From: Amphiduros pacificus
Taxonomy: Eukaryota > Annelida > Polychaeta > Phyllodocida > Hesionidae
Length of the DNA: 64,000 bases
Direction: 5' to 3'
Assembly: GCA_949316495.1 (NCBI GenBank)
Contig: OX439008.1
Span: forward strand, 13,349,532-13,413,531
The position numbers and the translations under genes are program-made. Each line of letters begins with the position of its first letter. Position 1 is the first letter of the stretch. The notes under the pieces were generated by a model, which saw nothing but the letters and a program-made list of their open reading frames with translations, ran no database searches and was not told where the DNA came from. Positions 1-12,535 of this stretch are shown here, piece after piece.

Positions 1-3000
1 AACACTAGATCTGGTTAGACAAATCTATTTTTATATAGGTTGCCATGGCTCTACTAGACAAATAAATAAATCTTTAATGAGAAGCGTACACGTTACCAGA
101 TTAGAAAAAATCTTTCTCATTTCCGAACACATCATACATGTTCTGATATCTGAAGGAATGAGACCCCATTCTTTGGTGTGGTTTCCCACATATATATTGT
201 GATAAAAGCCAGGTAATTGAGATATATATCTGCACTGTAGAAAGCTATATTGGACATGGACCCTTGAGAGTGGCCTTATTCATCGTGTAAAGAAAATATC
301 CCCTGGTCTTCATAAGAGCCAATGACCCTACCGACATCTCGTTTAGGTTCCCTATGAGGCCAATCTCCCTAGAGGGAAAACACGGAATCATGCCGAGGCT
401 TCCTCTAACGGACACGCATTTTCTCTCATCTACGGAATCCATTTGAAACTGATATGAAAAAAAACATTTTTTTTTTGTTGGATGAAAAGGTTAGTGACCA
501 CCACGAAAAACTGCCATTTTGAACACACGCACGAGCTCTGTGAGACCGTCAACAGACGCAAACCAACTTTTCTTTGGTGTCAAAGATCAAATTACCACAG
601 CGTTTGTGTGGAAAGTCTGACCGGAAGCGCGTGTTCTTGTTGGCCGGGACGGCTGATGGCTGCGAGATCAGTGTGTGATTGAATATGACTCCCCAGGCCT
701 GCCGTGCTGCACTGCCCATCATGCATAGCGCCGTATACTTTTATTCTATCTGTCATCCATTTACAGATCCGTCCGCGTTACGTGTGGCCAATATAACCGA
801 TTTGCTCCTCGTCAGAATGGTGTCTCTGCGCATATTACGGCATGTATCCATCTACCGGCCTCGACGTCGCAAAACCTAAATGTAACAATGAATTGCTAGA
901 TACCACAACGACCCTGTCCCTGTCCGAGACGCCTTTTCACATAATATTATTGCATGGAAGGCATTTTTGTCAGAAAATGATCCGAGGCATGTGGATGAAC
1001 TCGTCACCTACTCACAAATTATTCATAGCTGGAAGTCCTTCTGAAAAAATCATCTCAGTCATATTACAGCAATGTTTCTATTTTTATATTTTTTTGAATT
1101 CATATAATGACAAATTTGTTTCTTTGTCTACCTACACAGATGACACAATGTCAAGTGTGGCAGTTTGACCTATATCCCCTGTTTATCCTACATTTTCTAT
1201 CCCCTTTCTTACAGAATATCACAAACACGAGAAATGAAAGAACAAGGTGACAATGATGTGAAGGCGAAATTTTCCAGGCTTGCTATTTGGCCAACCTCTT
1301 TTGAAAAGGGCGTGGAGGGTGAATGATATGTTTTCTTTCAGAGGGAATTAAGTCAGATAAAACCATTGGCGGACATTCGTGTGCCACTTTAAAAGGAATG
1401 CTCGCTTCAAAAGACCACTGGGCTGTGTTTTTTTTCAGAGGTTTTGATGCGACGTCGGTTTCTGGCCACGTTATCAAGGGAAAACAATTTGGCAACAAGC
1501 ATACTGGTGGGAGGCGACATGGCGTCTCAGGAGCACGTGATTTCTCTTGCCACTTCGGAATTAAGTGTGTTTAAAGAATACTGCCACAAGGTATAAATTT
1601 CATTCAGTAGGTCTACGCGCTGAAAACAAATATGCTCTCCTGCACCAGCCACGATATAATTATCAACATTCAAAATTTAGATCAGGTAATAAACTGCATG
1701 TTCATATAAATAATGTTATATATTGCACAAATGACACCATAAAATATATCAGTTAATTAAAAAAAGAAAGAATGCTCTCTGAAATACCGAGTTGTTTTAG
1801 AGAATATCTGTGTTTTTATAGATGCGACAAAGAGAGTTTCACGCATGATCTAATCAAGTCCATATTGTCGAAGTAGAACCTAAAGGGAGATACTCTCAGA
1901 TTATAGGCCATAGATTAGGACAAGTTGCGGGGAAAAGGGGAAAATCGAACTTGTGCCAGTCAGATGACTAACCCCAATAGAGGCTACTTAACTCCCTTAA
2001 TTGAAATTTCTATCAGAGCTTAGACCAAAGCCAGAAGCGTTGTAACTGGTAATTACTATTAGTTCGCTTGGTGACGTTTGTTGGCAATTTTGTCTCATGT
2101 AACGCCTGCACTGCAAGATAAGATTGCATAGTTATTTGAAGCATTTGTTATGGAATGCCGCCTCATGTATGCATTCTATTTCTACGTTTTCTTGACAAGA
2201 TTTTTTTACCACCACCTGTTTTTATCATCTGTGGGAGTACACTTAAGTGTTTGGATTGAGAGATGAAATTGAAATTTAATGAAGAAAGTCTGGGTAGAAA
2301 TTTGGTGTCAGAGACCTATTATTTCAGCAGGAAAAAGTGAGGCTTTTAGCTGACAGATTTCGGTAATATAGACCTCTTGGCCAGACTTTTATTAATGACT
2401 TTTCATAGGGAAGGATAATTTGAGTGTCTAGAAGATTGAGTGTGTTCTTCCCGATCAATCTCAGGTGATACTAAAAACTTGAAAAAGTTAGATGTTTCTT
2501 TGCTCTTAGCCAAAATTACCCCCACTGCTGTTATTGAGTCTGCGAATACACGGCAATTTGATGGCAGTCTTGAGACGCTGGCTCTGGTCACGTGACCTAA
2601 GATGGCGACTAAGGAACCATTAGAAGATCAGAACGAAGTCCTAGAAAATCCAGCTTGACCTCAGCACGGTGTCATTTTTAGTGATTGAGATAAAATGCAA
2701 TTTCCATGAAACCCCAGTTTGTTGTGTCCAATTTGGCCGAACTCAAAGTGTACGGTGTGTCAGGATGTGAACCAATGATAGGGCACAGATTATTCCCGAG
2801 ACACACACCCTGGCCAAATGAAACCATCTCACTGATAGCAAAATCTTTCACACGCTCTCAGTTTGTTTTTGCCCTCAGACTTTCTGTTTCATTCCGCACA
2901 GCGCAGACTCTGTAAGGGGAGTGTTCCCTGTAAAGTGGGACTCCCCCGAGAGTTCACACCGGGACACACTCACAAGATACTGTTTCTTTCAGGAGTTCTT

Positions 3001-4123
3001 ACAAGGATATAGTATCATCCGCTGATCTACACGTTTCTGCCATTAACACATCTCAAACAGGGAAGCAAGAAAGGGGGGCAAGATCAAAGGGAGTGTTGTC
3101 GGTGGTCTTCCTACGGCCGCGAGAGACTGTTACACACACTCCCTGCCTAGTGTTTCACACCAAGATTTCAATTTGCTCGTTCACTCAATTTCAGAGAGGA
3201 TTCCACGTGTTGACAAAAGATGGAAGATTTCCCGCCAATACTTTTCAATTCTCGCTCAGATCTCGCGATACCTGGGAGCTCCAATCAGTCGCTTGTCAGC
3301 CGAGTAAGCTTTCACGCATGTCTGAGCTCTAATATCACACTTCTGCAGATTGCTCAACGGTTCACTCCTCTAGAAATATTCATATTTGAGCTAATTCTTA
3401 TGACAGCTTTGGGGTTTCATCTGTCACATTTAGTATGGCAAGGGATTATGAGATTAAATACGTGTCATTATAGACTACGAGAACTTAACACAGACAGATG
3501 AAAAAATGTGAAAAACAATGTAGTCTTAAACCACAGACCCGTCTTATTTTATTACCGACTTTTTGTCCATGACAAAATAGTAAGGCAGATTTCATTGAAA
3601 TATATTTGAAATGGCAATACATTAAAAACGTTAAGATAATGTGTTATGAGGTGATCAAATTTCTGAAATGTCACTTTATTATTCTCTTAAAACGAGTTTG
3701 GATATTCAGGTGGGATAAAACTAAAGAATAGTAGCAATAGCCACAGTGCAGGTGATTCTTTTCAGAATGCTTTGACAGGTACATGGTTGGCAAATTCCTG
3801 TGTTTCCCGGTGACATTTATTACATACGGTAGTATTATCATAATGATGATGTTTAAACAAATATTTTAGGGGGACCTCCAAAATTGATGTTTTGAGATAA
3901 ATCTGTACTTTTTCAGATGAATCTGTACAGAAATATTTTATGCATAATGTGGGGATAGTCAATAAACAGGTAAAGAGCAGGGATGTCTTTCCTAAATGTT
4001 CTTTCAAAGATAAAAGGGTAATGGTGTGATCTTAACTCCTACCTTCCAAGTAAAACTATGAATATTCAGCTGTTGTCTATTATATGAATAAACGCCTTTT
4101 AGATAGTGCAAAGTTTTCATAAA
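1..4123. other. Unique AT-rich DNA, no gene seen
   Basis: No frame here resembles a known protein. Short open frames of 60-108 codons occur on both strands and look like chance. The stretch at 1261-1580 is open on both strands (83 codons forward, 71 reverse), is less AT-rich than its surroundings and contains two polypyrimidine-CAG runs that look like splice acceptors (before 1339 and before 1440). I could not find matching donors with a coding frame, so I treat it as a possible conserved non-coding block. A CACGTGAC plus AAGATGGCGAC motif at 2589-2609 is listed separately. Confidence 0.6.
2589..2609 (+). promoter_or_regulatory. E-box (CACGTGAC) next to YY1-like AAGATGGCGAC
   Basis: The sequence reads CACGTGAC, two bases, then AAGATGGCGAC. 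CACGTGAC is a bHLH (USF/MITF type) site and AAGATGGCG is the core of the YY1 motif; both families are conserved in animals. The same pairing with the same 2-base gap recurs at 46545-46565. Binding is inferred from motif only. Confidence 0.35.
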
Positions 4124-4395
4124 AGTCATTTCTAAAACATTAATACTTTATCTTTTTTATTTTTATTTTTTAGGTCCTTGAACCATTTCTAAAATGTAAG
4201 TGCTTTATCTAGTCTTCTTTGCTTGAAATTATTAAGTTCCTTGAACCATTTTTGAAATGTTAATGTTGTACCCAGTCTTCGTTCCTTGAAGTTATCAAGT
4301 TCCTTGAACCATTTCTAAAACGTTAATGTTTTATCTAGTCTTCTTTCCTTGAAGTTATCAAATCATTTCTGAAATATTAGTATTTTATCTGATCT
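4124..4395. repeat. 63-bp tandem repeat, about four units
   Basis: The phrase TCCTTGAACCATTT recurs at 4175, 4238 and 4301, giving a 63-bp period. Partial units lie at both ends: CATTTCTAAAACATTAA near 4125 and a shortened unit after 4355. Units differ by several substitutions, so the array is old. Confidence 0.8.
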
Positions 4396-5122
4396 ACACT
4401 CCACTGTTAATAACCAATTATCCTTCAGAGGAAGTTCCTTCTTCTCTAGGATAATTTGTCACATGAAATGAGTACTACTTGGACGAGGAAATCAATTCAT
4501 TCTACCAGTGGCTAGTCCATTACAAATTACCGTAAAACATATTCTTAGTCTGTTCCTGGAATTTTACGACAATCAACAACACCCATTTGTATGTAAACGT
4601 AAAAATCTGAGATAAATTTGAATACGATGTCCTGATGGAGAATCCCTAATGCTGAAGTAAACTTCTGAAGAAACATACATGAAGACTTTCGTTAAGCCAA
4701 TGCTAATGAAAATGATTCTATAAGTGAACTTCAAAGAAAGCCAACCCGTCTAAATTCTTCTGATGGTTAGGCGACAAAGTAACATTACATATGGAGGCAA
4801 GTTAGAAGAGAGTATAGAGTGGAACTGAATGAGGCTTTATGCGGTTATTAGTTATGTCTGGGCTGTCTGAAACATTTGTTAATAATGATGGGAAGACTGA
4901 AGCATCTGACACCTGTTATTGAAACCCAGCACTCCGCATTTTCTTCTCTATTTGTGGCCTGCACCCAGCCACGCTATAACCGTCTGGACGTCTTGTCTCC
5001 ACCTCTTAGTGCATTTAACTTAATAAACGTGGAAAATGAACTTTGAATGATTTCTAAATTTAAAGTTAAGGTTATCCTCGTATTTTCGATCGTTATTGTC
5101 TTTATAAGCTGATAAATAAAGT
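4396..5122. other. Unique AT-rich DNA
   Basis: I see no gene, repeat family or strong motif in this stretch. Confidence 0.6.
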
Positions 5123-5265
5123 TGCCAATATAGCTCAATTGGTAGAGCATCTGAATTGAAGAAATAGGAGTTCTCAGTTCGAATCTCAGCGCTATCAAGC
5201 GCTATGAACAAGTATTGTCATGAATCAGCGCTTTATAAATATCACCTTTACCTTTTTAAGTGTCC
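5123..5265 (+). repeat. tRNA-derived SINE relic
   Basis: A perfect Pol III A box (TAGCTCAATTGG, 5131-5142) is followed 33 bp later by a near-perfect B box (AGTTCGAATCT, 5176-5186), the normal tRNA spacing. The T-arm can form 4 of 5 pairs. However, the acceptor ends do not pair and the anticodon stem is disrupted, so this is not a working tRNA gene. The tail after the tRNA part contains AGCGCT three times and ends in a TTTATAAATATCACC-like AT-rich tail, as in tRNA-type SINEs of marine invertebrates. I cannot name the family. Clear target-site duplications were not found. Confidence 0.6.
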
Positions 5266-6099
5266 ATAAAACAACATTATTTGTTGAATAATATAATATT
5301 CACTGGATTCCCTATGCAATTTAGATATTAGAGCAAATAAACACATTGATTCCTCCCGTTAGAGACACACAATCAAAGAAGGAAATACCTACATGGAATA
5401 CTTAGTAGATGGTTTCTGCATTTCAATATTGACTTACACTTGGATATACACAATCTTACACTATCTATTGTATTCTATAATAGGTCATTTGGATTCAATG
5501 ATAGTGCAATTAGGGTTGTTTGGAATATGACTGCACACATTTAAGACCCTGCCTTTGTGGATGTTATTGAGTCTAATTACCACCTTACCCTGACTTGACT
5601 TCGTTAATACATGTTGACATATTACATCATTGCATCATATATGTCAGCTCGTGTCTTCAAAGCTGCTAATTAACAGTAATAATCCAGGTATTTAGTGGCC
5701 AGGATCCCAATTTGAATGGCATCCTGTAATCACCATGTTTACATTAATGCAGAAGGGACTTCAATTCCTCAATACACCACCCTGTGTTCAGTCTGAGCGT
5801 GTGTTTACACAGAGTATCTAACAAAACGTGGCATAATCAAATAATGTCATACCACTACTTGTTATTATGTTTGGAATATTAGTGTCAGTTCAATGTGTTT
5901 CGATATTCCATCAACAAGACTTTGCACATGGCAAATGACAATGAATGAGACTACAAGATATTTAAATGACGATGAGAATACTGGGATATAAGTAAATGAT
6001 AATAGAAGAAATTATTGGCCATGTAAATGATGATGAAAGACAATTGGTGATTTGTAAATGAGAATGGGTAGAACATATACGTTCTGTAAATTATGATGG
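5266..6099. other. Unique AT-rich DNA
   Basis: No gene or repeat recognised. From about 5940 the sequence grades into degenerate AATGATGATG-type phrases that lead into the next array. Confidence 0.55.
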
Positions 6100-6415
6100 G
6101 AAAAAATATGGAACATGTGAACTATGATGGAAGAGAGAGTGGGATATGTAAATGTAAATGATGATAGGTGAGAATCTGGGATTTATAAATGATGATGGGA
6201 CAATGTAGGATATGTAAATAAAATTTTGGGAGAATGTGGGATATACAGATAAACATGGGAGAATGAGGGATATATGAATAAAAATGGGATAATGTGGGAT
6301 ATATATTAAATAAAGATGGGAGAATGTGGGATATATGAATAAAGATGGGAGAATGTGGGATATACAGATAAACATGGGAGAATGAGGGATATATGAATAA
6401 GGATGAGAAATTTAA
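6100..6415. repeat. Degenerate 29-bp minisatellite
   Basis: Phrases of the type GATGGGAGAATGTGGGATAT followed by ATGAATAAA repeat at roughly 29-bp spacing, with insertions and drift. A looser version extends upstream to about 5990. The reverse-strand frames of 94 and 68 codons reading HISLILPCLSVYPTFS-like peptides are read-through of this array. Confidence 0.8.
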
Positions 6416-8620
6416 ATGTTGATCGAAGAGTATATTGTGGAATTTGTTTTTTTAAAGAAGTATTATAAACAAATTGCAAACCAACCATCTTAAAATCAAA
6501 ATAAGTTTGCATTAAGGATTTCGTGAAATAAAGATATATTTACTGTAATATTGAAAAGGAGACAAACCATTAGAAGTAAAAGTCATTATTGAAATTTAAT
6601 TTGATAAACTTCCAAGGTATCTGACATTTGATACGTCACATTTTGCGATGGTGATTCATGTGTTTTGTCTAGTAACAATGTATTTGAGAAATAGGCTGCA
6701 TAGTACATTGAATATATAAGTTGGCTACATAAATACTCAGTCCCACTTTCTATGCAATCAACGCTCTCTGAAGATTAGGTTACAGTCTGTAGTAATTACT
6801 AAAGAGCAATATTGTTCATTAACAGGCCATATAATACTCAAGGGGTGTATATCTGAATTGTCTCCGGAGGCATAGATACACTTCTAATCAATGTCAATAG
6901 TTAGAGTCCTGGTAAGGTAACATATTTTGTATTTTGTGATATCAATTTGCTATGACGTTCAACACGTCATTAAATACACAAAGAGAAATCAACTCATCGG
7001 CACCAAAGGATGGTTACCTTTGTTTGTAAATACCAATGTATTTTTCTGCAATAGAATTGTGACCTGTTAGTCTATTTGGATTGGTTACCATATGCTTGGA
7101 CTGTTTTAATACAGATCCAAGGCTTACGAGCTTCAATATATCACCGATAGATCAAATATAAAAGCCTTTTCTGGCAATCGATCTTTATCAAAATGCCATG
7201 CTACCATCCTGTATGCCATCCTATAAGCATAAATGTCTGTGATCCCTATACACACATCTTATCGTGTGGTTTTTCCCGAATCTATCATTTACCTTTTTAT
7301 GAATGAAGATGGGAGAGATTCATACCCTCTGTAAAACTTTTAAGAGAAAAAACAAATCAAATGATGTGGACACCTATATTGCTTGATGAATTCTAGTGAT
7401 TCTCACGGGTAGACATCTTGCATGTACAATTCAAGGCAGATGATTCGGTAGGAGTATTTGGCTTTATCAGCCTTGATCACAGGAGGGGGATTCTTCATTT
7501 GTAGAAGCATGCTACAGAAGCAAATACATCAGCTGTGTCTAATACAGTTAGTGTGCCGGCGGGCCCTTTATTACCAGTATATTACACCTTGTTTAAAGAT
7601 CTAATAGTGGACAAATGGATGTGCTGATCACACACATAAAGGCCTGTCTGCTGCCATTGAATGGTTAATCCATCTTACAAGTCATCTGGAGACTCTGTGT
7701 CTTTTTACTTCAGCATCAGAATCCTGATCGCAGTCTCACCACGGATAGAGATAAACATGATTAAAACATAGAACAAAATACTAAATTGTGATGTTTTGAA
7801 GGCCGACGTGAATCCATGCTCAGCATAGCAAACCATTGTCATACAAATTTATCCACAGGCTCTGTAGGATTTATAAATACATATCTCCACTATTTATATC
7901 GCACCCAGTGCCTGGCTTGTCAAGACAAATACACCAATTATCGCTCACCAACATTTGTAGCCATGGCGTAACCAATAACAAAACTTTATATGGAAGGTTT
8001 TTATCAATACAAATTAAGACGCTCTTCTTCTTTGGCTTTATGCCATAAATCAAAAGTGTGTAACTTTGCCTTCAAAATTGTCTACTGACTTCTTTGGTTC
8101 TTTTGTAGACGTGCCTTTATATAACTTTAGTCTTGGCATTGCAAATTGTCAAATCATGATGACATAACGTCCATTATAATCTGGTTTGAAGGCCAGATCT
8201 CACTTCTGTCGTCTGATAAAAGAGACATACATGACAACATAAAACAGGCATGACAGTCGTCACATAATACAAGACAGACAGAGCTTGTAATGGCAAATGG
8301 CAAATGAGCTTTCCTCCATTTTGATTACTTCTTTCTGTCCCAAAATGAAAACAACAAATAAAACAAGAGAAATAAAAGAAAAGACACCATTGCTTTTGCC
8401 AAATTGCAGAGAAGTAAAATATTCTGCAGTTATGGCCCATCTAGTTTTTAAATAGGGTCTCTGATCCAATAACGTCCATTTGTTTCACACGAGCCTCCTA
8501 AATTGGTCCTAATTCCAATAGGTGGGTTCCATCATGTAGCCATGTCCCTTCCCAAATTCAACATCCACTCAAATTAGCTTAAAATAATAGTCTCAGTTCG
8601 CTCATAAAAATCGCGTTGGT
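6416..8620. other. Unique AT-rich DNA
   Basis: No gene recognised. Open frames at 7836-8053 (both strands) and 8174-8469 (reverse) are short, overlapping and without recognisable motifs. The block around 7540-7580 (GTGCCGGCGGGCCCTTTATTA) is a small GC-rich spot beside a TTTATTA homeodomain-type core. Confidence 0.5.
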
Positions 8621-9096
8621 GAACTATTTGCCGGTGGGTTGGTACTTAAAGTGGTACTCTGTCCAAAATAGGACTACTTTTGCTAAGAAATGGGCCTTTA
8701 GGGAAAATGTTGTCAGCGACATGGCAGCGCACACCTCCTATGGTGAACAAACCCAGGGAATGCAAAGCAAAATGTGCCTTTGAGAACTTAATAAAATTAG
8801 GTTTGGTGGAAAGAAATCTTTTATCATTTTCCCTGTAATAAATGAGCTTATTGTTTGGATGAATAGGCCCAAGTGGGTGAAAGTGAAAGGCAACATAGTT
8901 GGCACTCATTATATTGTAAGCCATCTCCCACATGACAGGACACCCCCATTAGTGTGACGTCACAAAGGCCGCTCCGATCAAATATGTTGATTTGATAAAG
9001 AAATATAAGCATGATGTATGCATATTTAATATTTATGGTGCTTAAAACATAATAGATGGTAACTTGAGGAAACCTAAACAATTTTGAACTATTTGC
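8621..9096. repeat. Possible dispersed element bounded by a short direct repeat
   Basis: TGAACTATTTGC occurs at 8620-8631 and again at 9085-9096, like a target-site duplication. The interior holds CTTAAAGTGGTACTCTGTCC at 8646-8665, a style of end I associate with dispersed repeats of marine invertebrates. It also holds a palindromic CRE (TGACGTCA, 8955-8962). Reverse-strand frames of 95 and 77 codons cross it but show no domain. No second copy exists in this window, and a 12-base direct repeat can arise by chance, so this is a guess. Confidence 0.3.
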
Positions 9097-10080
9097 TGAT
9101 ATATATTGAGTTTTGCAGTTTTATGGCTTTGGATTTTTGTACTTTAACTACATCTATGACTAGTGATGAGCAATGGCCCTGCTTATGGGTGCACTTAGAC
9201 TGGTGCCCGCCTGCACCGCCTAGACTGGGGCTTTATAGTAGGTTCCTGATTACCTGATTGAGCAAAGTTCACCAACTTCCCTGACCTCTCCCATGCCATT
9301 TGTCAGAAACATCGGAGCCTAAATACTTCATGACTACTCCAGATTACCTGTAACAAATGCTGGCAGATTTTGCATCACCATCATTCAGATGGAGGCGGTA
9401 AGCTCTGACCAAGTATGGAGACTTCATTGCAGCACAATCTTGAACTCCACACCCAGGGACAAAGCGGAGATGCCCAGTCGTCAATACCCTTACACTGCTG
9501 GTCTGAAATCTATAATCATCTTGGGAGTAGGATCTGCTCTACTCTCGGACAACAGCAAATCCTAGGCGCCGTATGGCACTCACCATAACCTCGCCTTGTC
9601 CTATCTCGCAAAATCTCTTATCCAAGCGCGATATTTGAGAGGCGCTGAGATGTGACCTTTTTGTTAAGCTGGTTAGTATTTGCCGCAACTTGTAGATATC
9701 TCATTTTTGAGCAATGTTGGTAGCTTATCAGTGTAAGCCTCGGTGCTATGTTGGATATGCAGTCAAAGACAAGAAGGTCCTCATCGGGTTACCCCCTACA
9801 TCTCAGGTATGAGGTCCGGGTGTGCTGATTTATCGAGGCACTCGCCCTCCCCATCCATGTTAGGTTACCTATACCTCGCAGTGGTTCTCACCGTCTATTC
9901 ATCAGGTCAGTAAACAAGTGGAGCTGATGAGGAGAAAAAGATCAAGAGTGCTTGTTGTATATGAGATTGATGGACACACTGGCTGCGGGAGGCAGTGAGT
10001 GACAGGTGAGGGCGACACCGGGGTGAGAAATACCTAACTAACAGTGCAGTTACTCAAAGCTACTCACAGAGTAGACATGA
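9097..10080. other. Base-richer block around the candidate exon
   Basis: The stretch from about 9150 to 10020 is visibly less AT-rich than its neighbours and has no open frame of 60 codons or more. It contains donor-like strings (CAG/GTATGA at 9805, CAG/GTCAGT at 9905, CAG/GTGAGG near 10006). It could be a promoter plus 5' exon, a non-coding RNA, or a conserved enhancer. Confidence 0.35.
9737..9905 (+). CDS. Possible first coding exon with signal peptide (partial, hypothetical)
   Basis: An open frame runs from just after a TAA (9734-9736) to 9905. From the ATG at 9857 it reads MLGYLYLAVVLTVYSS and then one base G: a short amino end, a hydrophobic core and small residues, which is a plausible secretory signal peptide. 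It stops at a splice-donor-like CAG/GTCAGT (9903-9911). The intron would be phase 1, the usual phase after signal-peptide exons of extracellular modular proteins. Without splicing the frame ends two codons later at TAA (9911-9913). An in-frame ATG at 9809, with G at -3, would add 16 residues; the ATG at 9857 has a weak start context. The surroundings (9150-10020) are less AT-rich than average. No second exon was found. A chance hydrophobic frame is the main alternative. Confidence 0.22.
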
Positions 10081-12338
10081 CAAATGTGGAAAACTTACAA
10101 CATAACAAGCCAGGAGGGTTGCGCAATCTCAAGAGAAAGCTCTCTAAATGAAAGAAACCAAAGCTTTAAAGTTTGAAAAAAATTGTTTATGTGATTTAAA
10201 ATTAGCCGCATCTGGAAAATTTCACATTCAAAAACTAAAAATGAAAAACGAAAAAAAAAAACCACTGAGCTAACTAACAAATAGAATAGTATACATAACA
10301 CTTAATTACTTAACAAATATGATAGTGTACAAAACACTAAGCCCAGATCAATTAAGCAGGAAATGAAATATCGTAGACAAATATAGCAATAATAACTAAC
10401 ATGTTATTTATCAAACAGTAAACAGTAAATACCTTTTTATGAGTGTAAACAAATGACGTCAAACTTATCTTTACTTCAACGGAACATAAAAACCAGAAAG
10501 AGTAAAGAAGGGACGTGGAGAAACCTAATCTACATTCCAGTCCTTAACATGAGAACAAGTTTAGTGTGAGCCTTAATCTTTTGACATTTCCTAATGAACT
10601 TTCATATCAAGACAAAAGAATGAGGCAGACAATTGGACCCATTTATCTTATTTATCTCCATGCCATCATATATAATTATTTTTTCAAAAGCAACCCATGT
10701 AATGTAATGGGGAAGATCTATGACAGTATTTTAACTTGATGAGCTGTTTAGGATGTTTAGGATGGTTTATACCATAAAATAAGCAAATTAACAAGCAAGG
10801 TCAAATTAAGGTTAACTGTGGTGTAAATTACCCTTGCATACTAATGTCGCATGACAATGGCAATGGGGTACGTTGCTTGGGGACAAGTGCGCCATCATGC
10901 GGAGATAAATGATGCTATATTCTGTAAGTGAATAAAACATACTTTAATTTGACTGCGCTGTTCTAGGATGAGTTTACAAAGGGCAAAAATTGCTTCAGGG
11001 ATAAACCAAAATCCAGCAGCTAATCTTTCCAAAAAGCTGCTAATAGTCCCAGAATGCAACCGCAAGATAACAAACAGACAAAACCTGGGCACTATGCCCA
11101 GACTGCAAAATCTGGTGTACATCAAGGAACAATCATATGAATGTTTACCTTCCAAGGGAAAATATACTTTAAAAAATATATTTACTAACATGATTTTGAC
11201 CTATGTAACAAAACCAGCTACTGTCAAACCAGGAAGCGATTCAATTCAGTTAAACAAATACAAAATTGGCTGTATCATTGTGCTACCTGTGGTATAAAAC
11301 CTGGATATATAATGACCAATATGTCGTGTCTATTCTGATATCTGCTGTCCTTTGAGACGGGCTTGGGATAATATCACTCGACATTTGGCAAAAGGTCAAA
11401 GCACCTTAACAACGAAATTGCTATGATCAGACGTTCGTCTTAGTGGGAAGATATACATCAATTCCGGTTGTTCAATTTAAGCTAGATGATACGATAATAA
11501 TCTTGATATGGACCAAAAATAGATTACGTATTTTCAGGCTTATCTATACCCTCAGTGTATATATGATGTCAACTTGGAGAAAATATCAATAAAAATCCAA
11601 TAAATGATCATATTTTTAATGAAGTATCCCAATGATCAATACATCAAAGAATTTTTCGTTTAAAAAGCAATTAAAATGTTTGCTATGCCCCGTAGGATGA
11701 AAAAAAAAAGTTAATTGTACTTTGGAGGCAAGTAGTATGATGATGGAGGAAAGGAGATCTCCCTGATAGCCAAGATATCGATATGTACGTTCTATTATTT
11801 GGAGGATTATCGCGGACTGGACTACGGGGGTAGCAGTCCAAGACAAACAATAATGTAACGTATGTTATTTAAATAATATTATGAATGATCCATATTAGAA
11901 TGCTGTTTAAAATGCTTAAGATACCAAAATCATATCAGAGAGCGTGGGTATGTCAGACATCTAACCAGACATCCATAATCTGGCTTTAAACAGTCTGAAA
12001 TCATATCAAAAATTTATATCAAATTTCATTCTCTCATCTACATGAAAGAGACCTTTTTATTCAGTTTACAATTTTACTAATGTGGGCCAGTCAATGTAGA
12101 ATGGTGATAGTGTGTTGAATGTCATCAATATGTAATTGAAAATGTGTTGTGTCCATTTATATGATGTTTCTATTTCTGTAATCATTTGTAGGTAACATCA
12201 TAATGGTTACTAGAAATAAACGTTCTCAACAAACATACATGGGAGGCTTAAGGGATTATCCAGATTTGCATCCAACAGAGATGACAAACTTCCCACTCCT
12301 CAGAATAAATGTTAACAATGCACAATTAACAGAGAGAC
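10081..12338. other. Unique AT-rich DNA
   Basis: A palindromic CRE, TGACGTCA, lies at 10454-10461. The segment 10895-11297 is open on both strands (109 codons forward, 98 reverse); neither product shows a domain I recognise. Such double openness points to chance or a decayed repeat. The string GCGCCATCATGCGG near 10889 is a poor CTCF-type match. Nothing else is visible. Confidence 0.5.
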
Positions 12339-12339
12339 G

Positions 12340-12535
12340 ACAGTTGTCCATTCTAATAAATATCAATGATATGGTTATTGTCCATTCTAATATATATATA
12401 TATATATCAATGATGTGGCAGTTGTCCATTTTAATATGGATCAATGATGTGGTAGCTGCCCATTCTAAACTAGATCAAATATTTTGTAGTTGTCCATCTT
12501 AATACGGATCAATGATATGGTAGTCGTCTATTTAG
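12340..12535. repeat. 34-bp tandem repeat with a (TA)n insert
   Basis: GTCCA/GCCCA anchors fall at 12346, 12380, 12424, 12458 and 12492: 34-bp spacing, with one 44-bp step where a TATATATATA run has been inserted. Units contain TCAATGAT and GTTGTCCATTCTAA. About five to six diverged copies. Confidence 0.8.

Noticed and set aside
5123-5195. Functional tRNA gene
   Set aside because: A and B boxes are good, but the acceptor and anticodon stems do not pair.
10895-11297. Overlapping 98- and 109-codon frames on opposite strands
   Set aside because: Neither resembles a known protein; openness on both strands fits chance or a decayed repeat.
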